Below, piece after piece: positions 5,261 through 5,455 of a DNA stretch of 5,455 bases. This stretch comes from Oscillospiraceae bacterium. Its GTDB lineage: Bacteria > Bacillota_A > Clostridia > Oscillospirales > Ruminococcaceae. The stretch's first letter is position 1; the number at the start of each line of letters is the position of its first letter. The position numbers were made by a program, and so were the translations under genes. A model generated the notes under the pieces. That model had not been told where the DNA came from, searched no databases, and was given only the letters and a program-made list of their open reading frames with translations. The DNA is taken from contig JAGBFE010000399.1 in the NCBI GenBank assembly GCA_018109965.1, forward strand, positions 1-5,455, given 5' to 3'.

Positions 5261-5455
5261 TTACTCTCCAAACAACATTTCGGTAAAAATCGGCAGGCCG
5301 CTGTAGGTGTCAAGGTGGAACCCGTCATAGAACTGTTCCTGACTGAACGGATTAACCTCGTTGTATTCAAAGTTTTTCACTTCGCTGTATTCGCTTACAT
5401 CGCTGATAAACTTTTCAATGTGCTTGTCGATGCCAAGGGGTTTTACTACCAGTTC
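5261..5455 (-). CDS. C-terminal end of a possible SGNH/GDSL-type hydrolase (cut by the window edge)
   Basis: The frame is open from the right edge to TAA at 5263-5261 and gives the last 64 residues of a protein whose start is outside. Near the end is QFYDGFHLDTYSGLPIFTEM. The DGFH segment has the DxxH form of the Asp-His pair that closes the active site of SGNH/GDSL hydrolases and of DltD-like or acyl-modifying enzymes, and the following 'LDTYSGLPIFTEM' resembles the usual helix after that motif. The earlier part (HIEKFISDVSEYSEVKNFEYN) is charged and uninformative. This is a real coding end: codon use matches the neighbours and the opposite strand has nothing better. Function is a motif-based guess. 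If right, it fits a surface-glycan locus as an O-acyl esterase or transferase. Confidence 0.55.
   Translation of the reverse strand, partial: ELVVKPLGIDKHIEKFISDVSEYSEVKNFEYNEVNPFSQEQFYDGFHLDTYSGLPIFTEMLFGE

Noticed and set aside
1..5455. CRISPR array, tRNA or rRNA gene, transposase or defence system
   Set aside because: No regularly spaced direct repeats, no tRNA-like TTCGA arm with matching stems, and no transposase, nuclease or toxin motifs in any credible frame.

Overview
The window reads as a stretch of chromosome from a low-to-moderate GC Gram-positive bacterium, most likely a gut-type Clostridia (Oscillospirales-like). This placement is an inference. It rests on a YitT-family membrane protein, good AGGAG-type ribosome binding sites, Firmicutes-style protein sequences, and short intergenic repeats (the GTAGGGGC type and the TGTCATTCTGAG...CTCAGGATGACA type) that are familiar from such genomes.

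Layout. Minus strand, 1-523: the N-terminal 174 residues of a sugar amidotransferase (PseA/WbpG-like), cut by the left edge. 524-719: AT-rich divergent promoter region with a 7-bp dyad. Plus strand, 720-3453: yitT-like gene, a 90-residue DUF1294 gene 7 bases behind it, a GTAGGGGC-type repeat, then glpK (glycerol kinase, start at 1969). 3454-3675: convergent intergenic region with a GC-rich hairpin, a strong terminator that should work in both directions, and a lone half of a TGTCATTCTGAG repeat. Minus strand, 3676-4998: a 440-residue protein resembling GT-B-fold surface-carbohydrate biosynthesis proteins. 4999-5260: a compound repeat region. Minus strand, 5261-5455: the last 64 residues of a protein with a DxxH motif suggestive of an SGNH/GDSL-type hydrolase, cut by the right edge.

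How the genes relate. The three minus-strand genes fit a surface glycan or glycoconjugate locus: amidotransferase for a modified N-acetyl sugar, a glycosyltransferase-like protein, and a possible esterase or acyl-modifying enzyme. The plus-strand block yitT-DUF1294-glpK sits between them and has no obvious link to glycan synthesis. GlpK makes sn-glycerol 3-phosphate, which feeds lipid and glycerol-phosphate polymer synthesis, but no glpF, glpD or glpP is visible in the window.

I see no mobile-element genes, CRISPR array, RNA gene or clearly new system. The most useful second-look points are the apparent loss of the HPr-phosphorylated histidine loop in GlpK, the poorly characterised 440-residue glycan protein, and the composite repeats.
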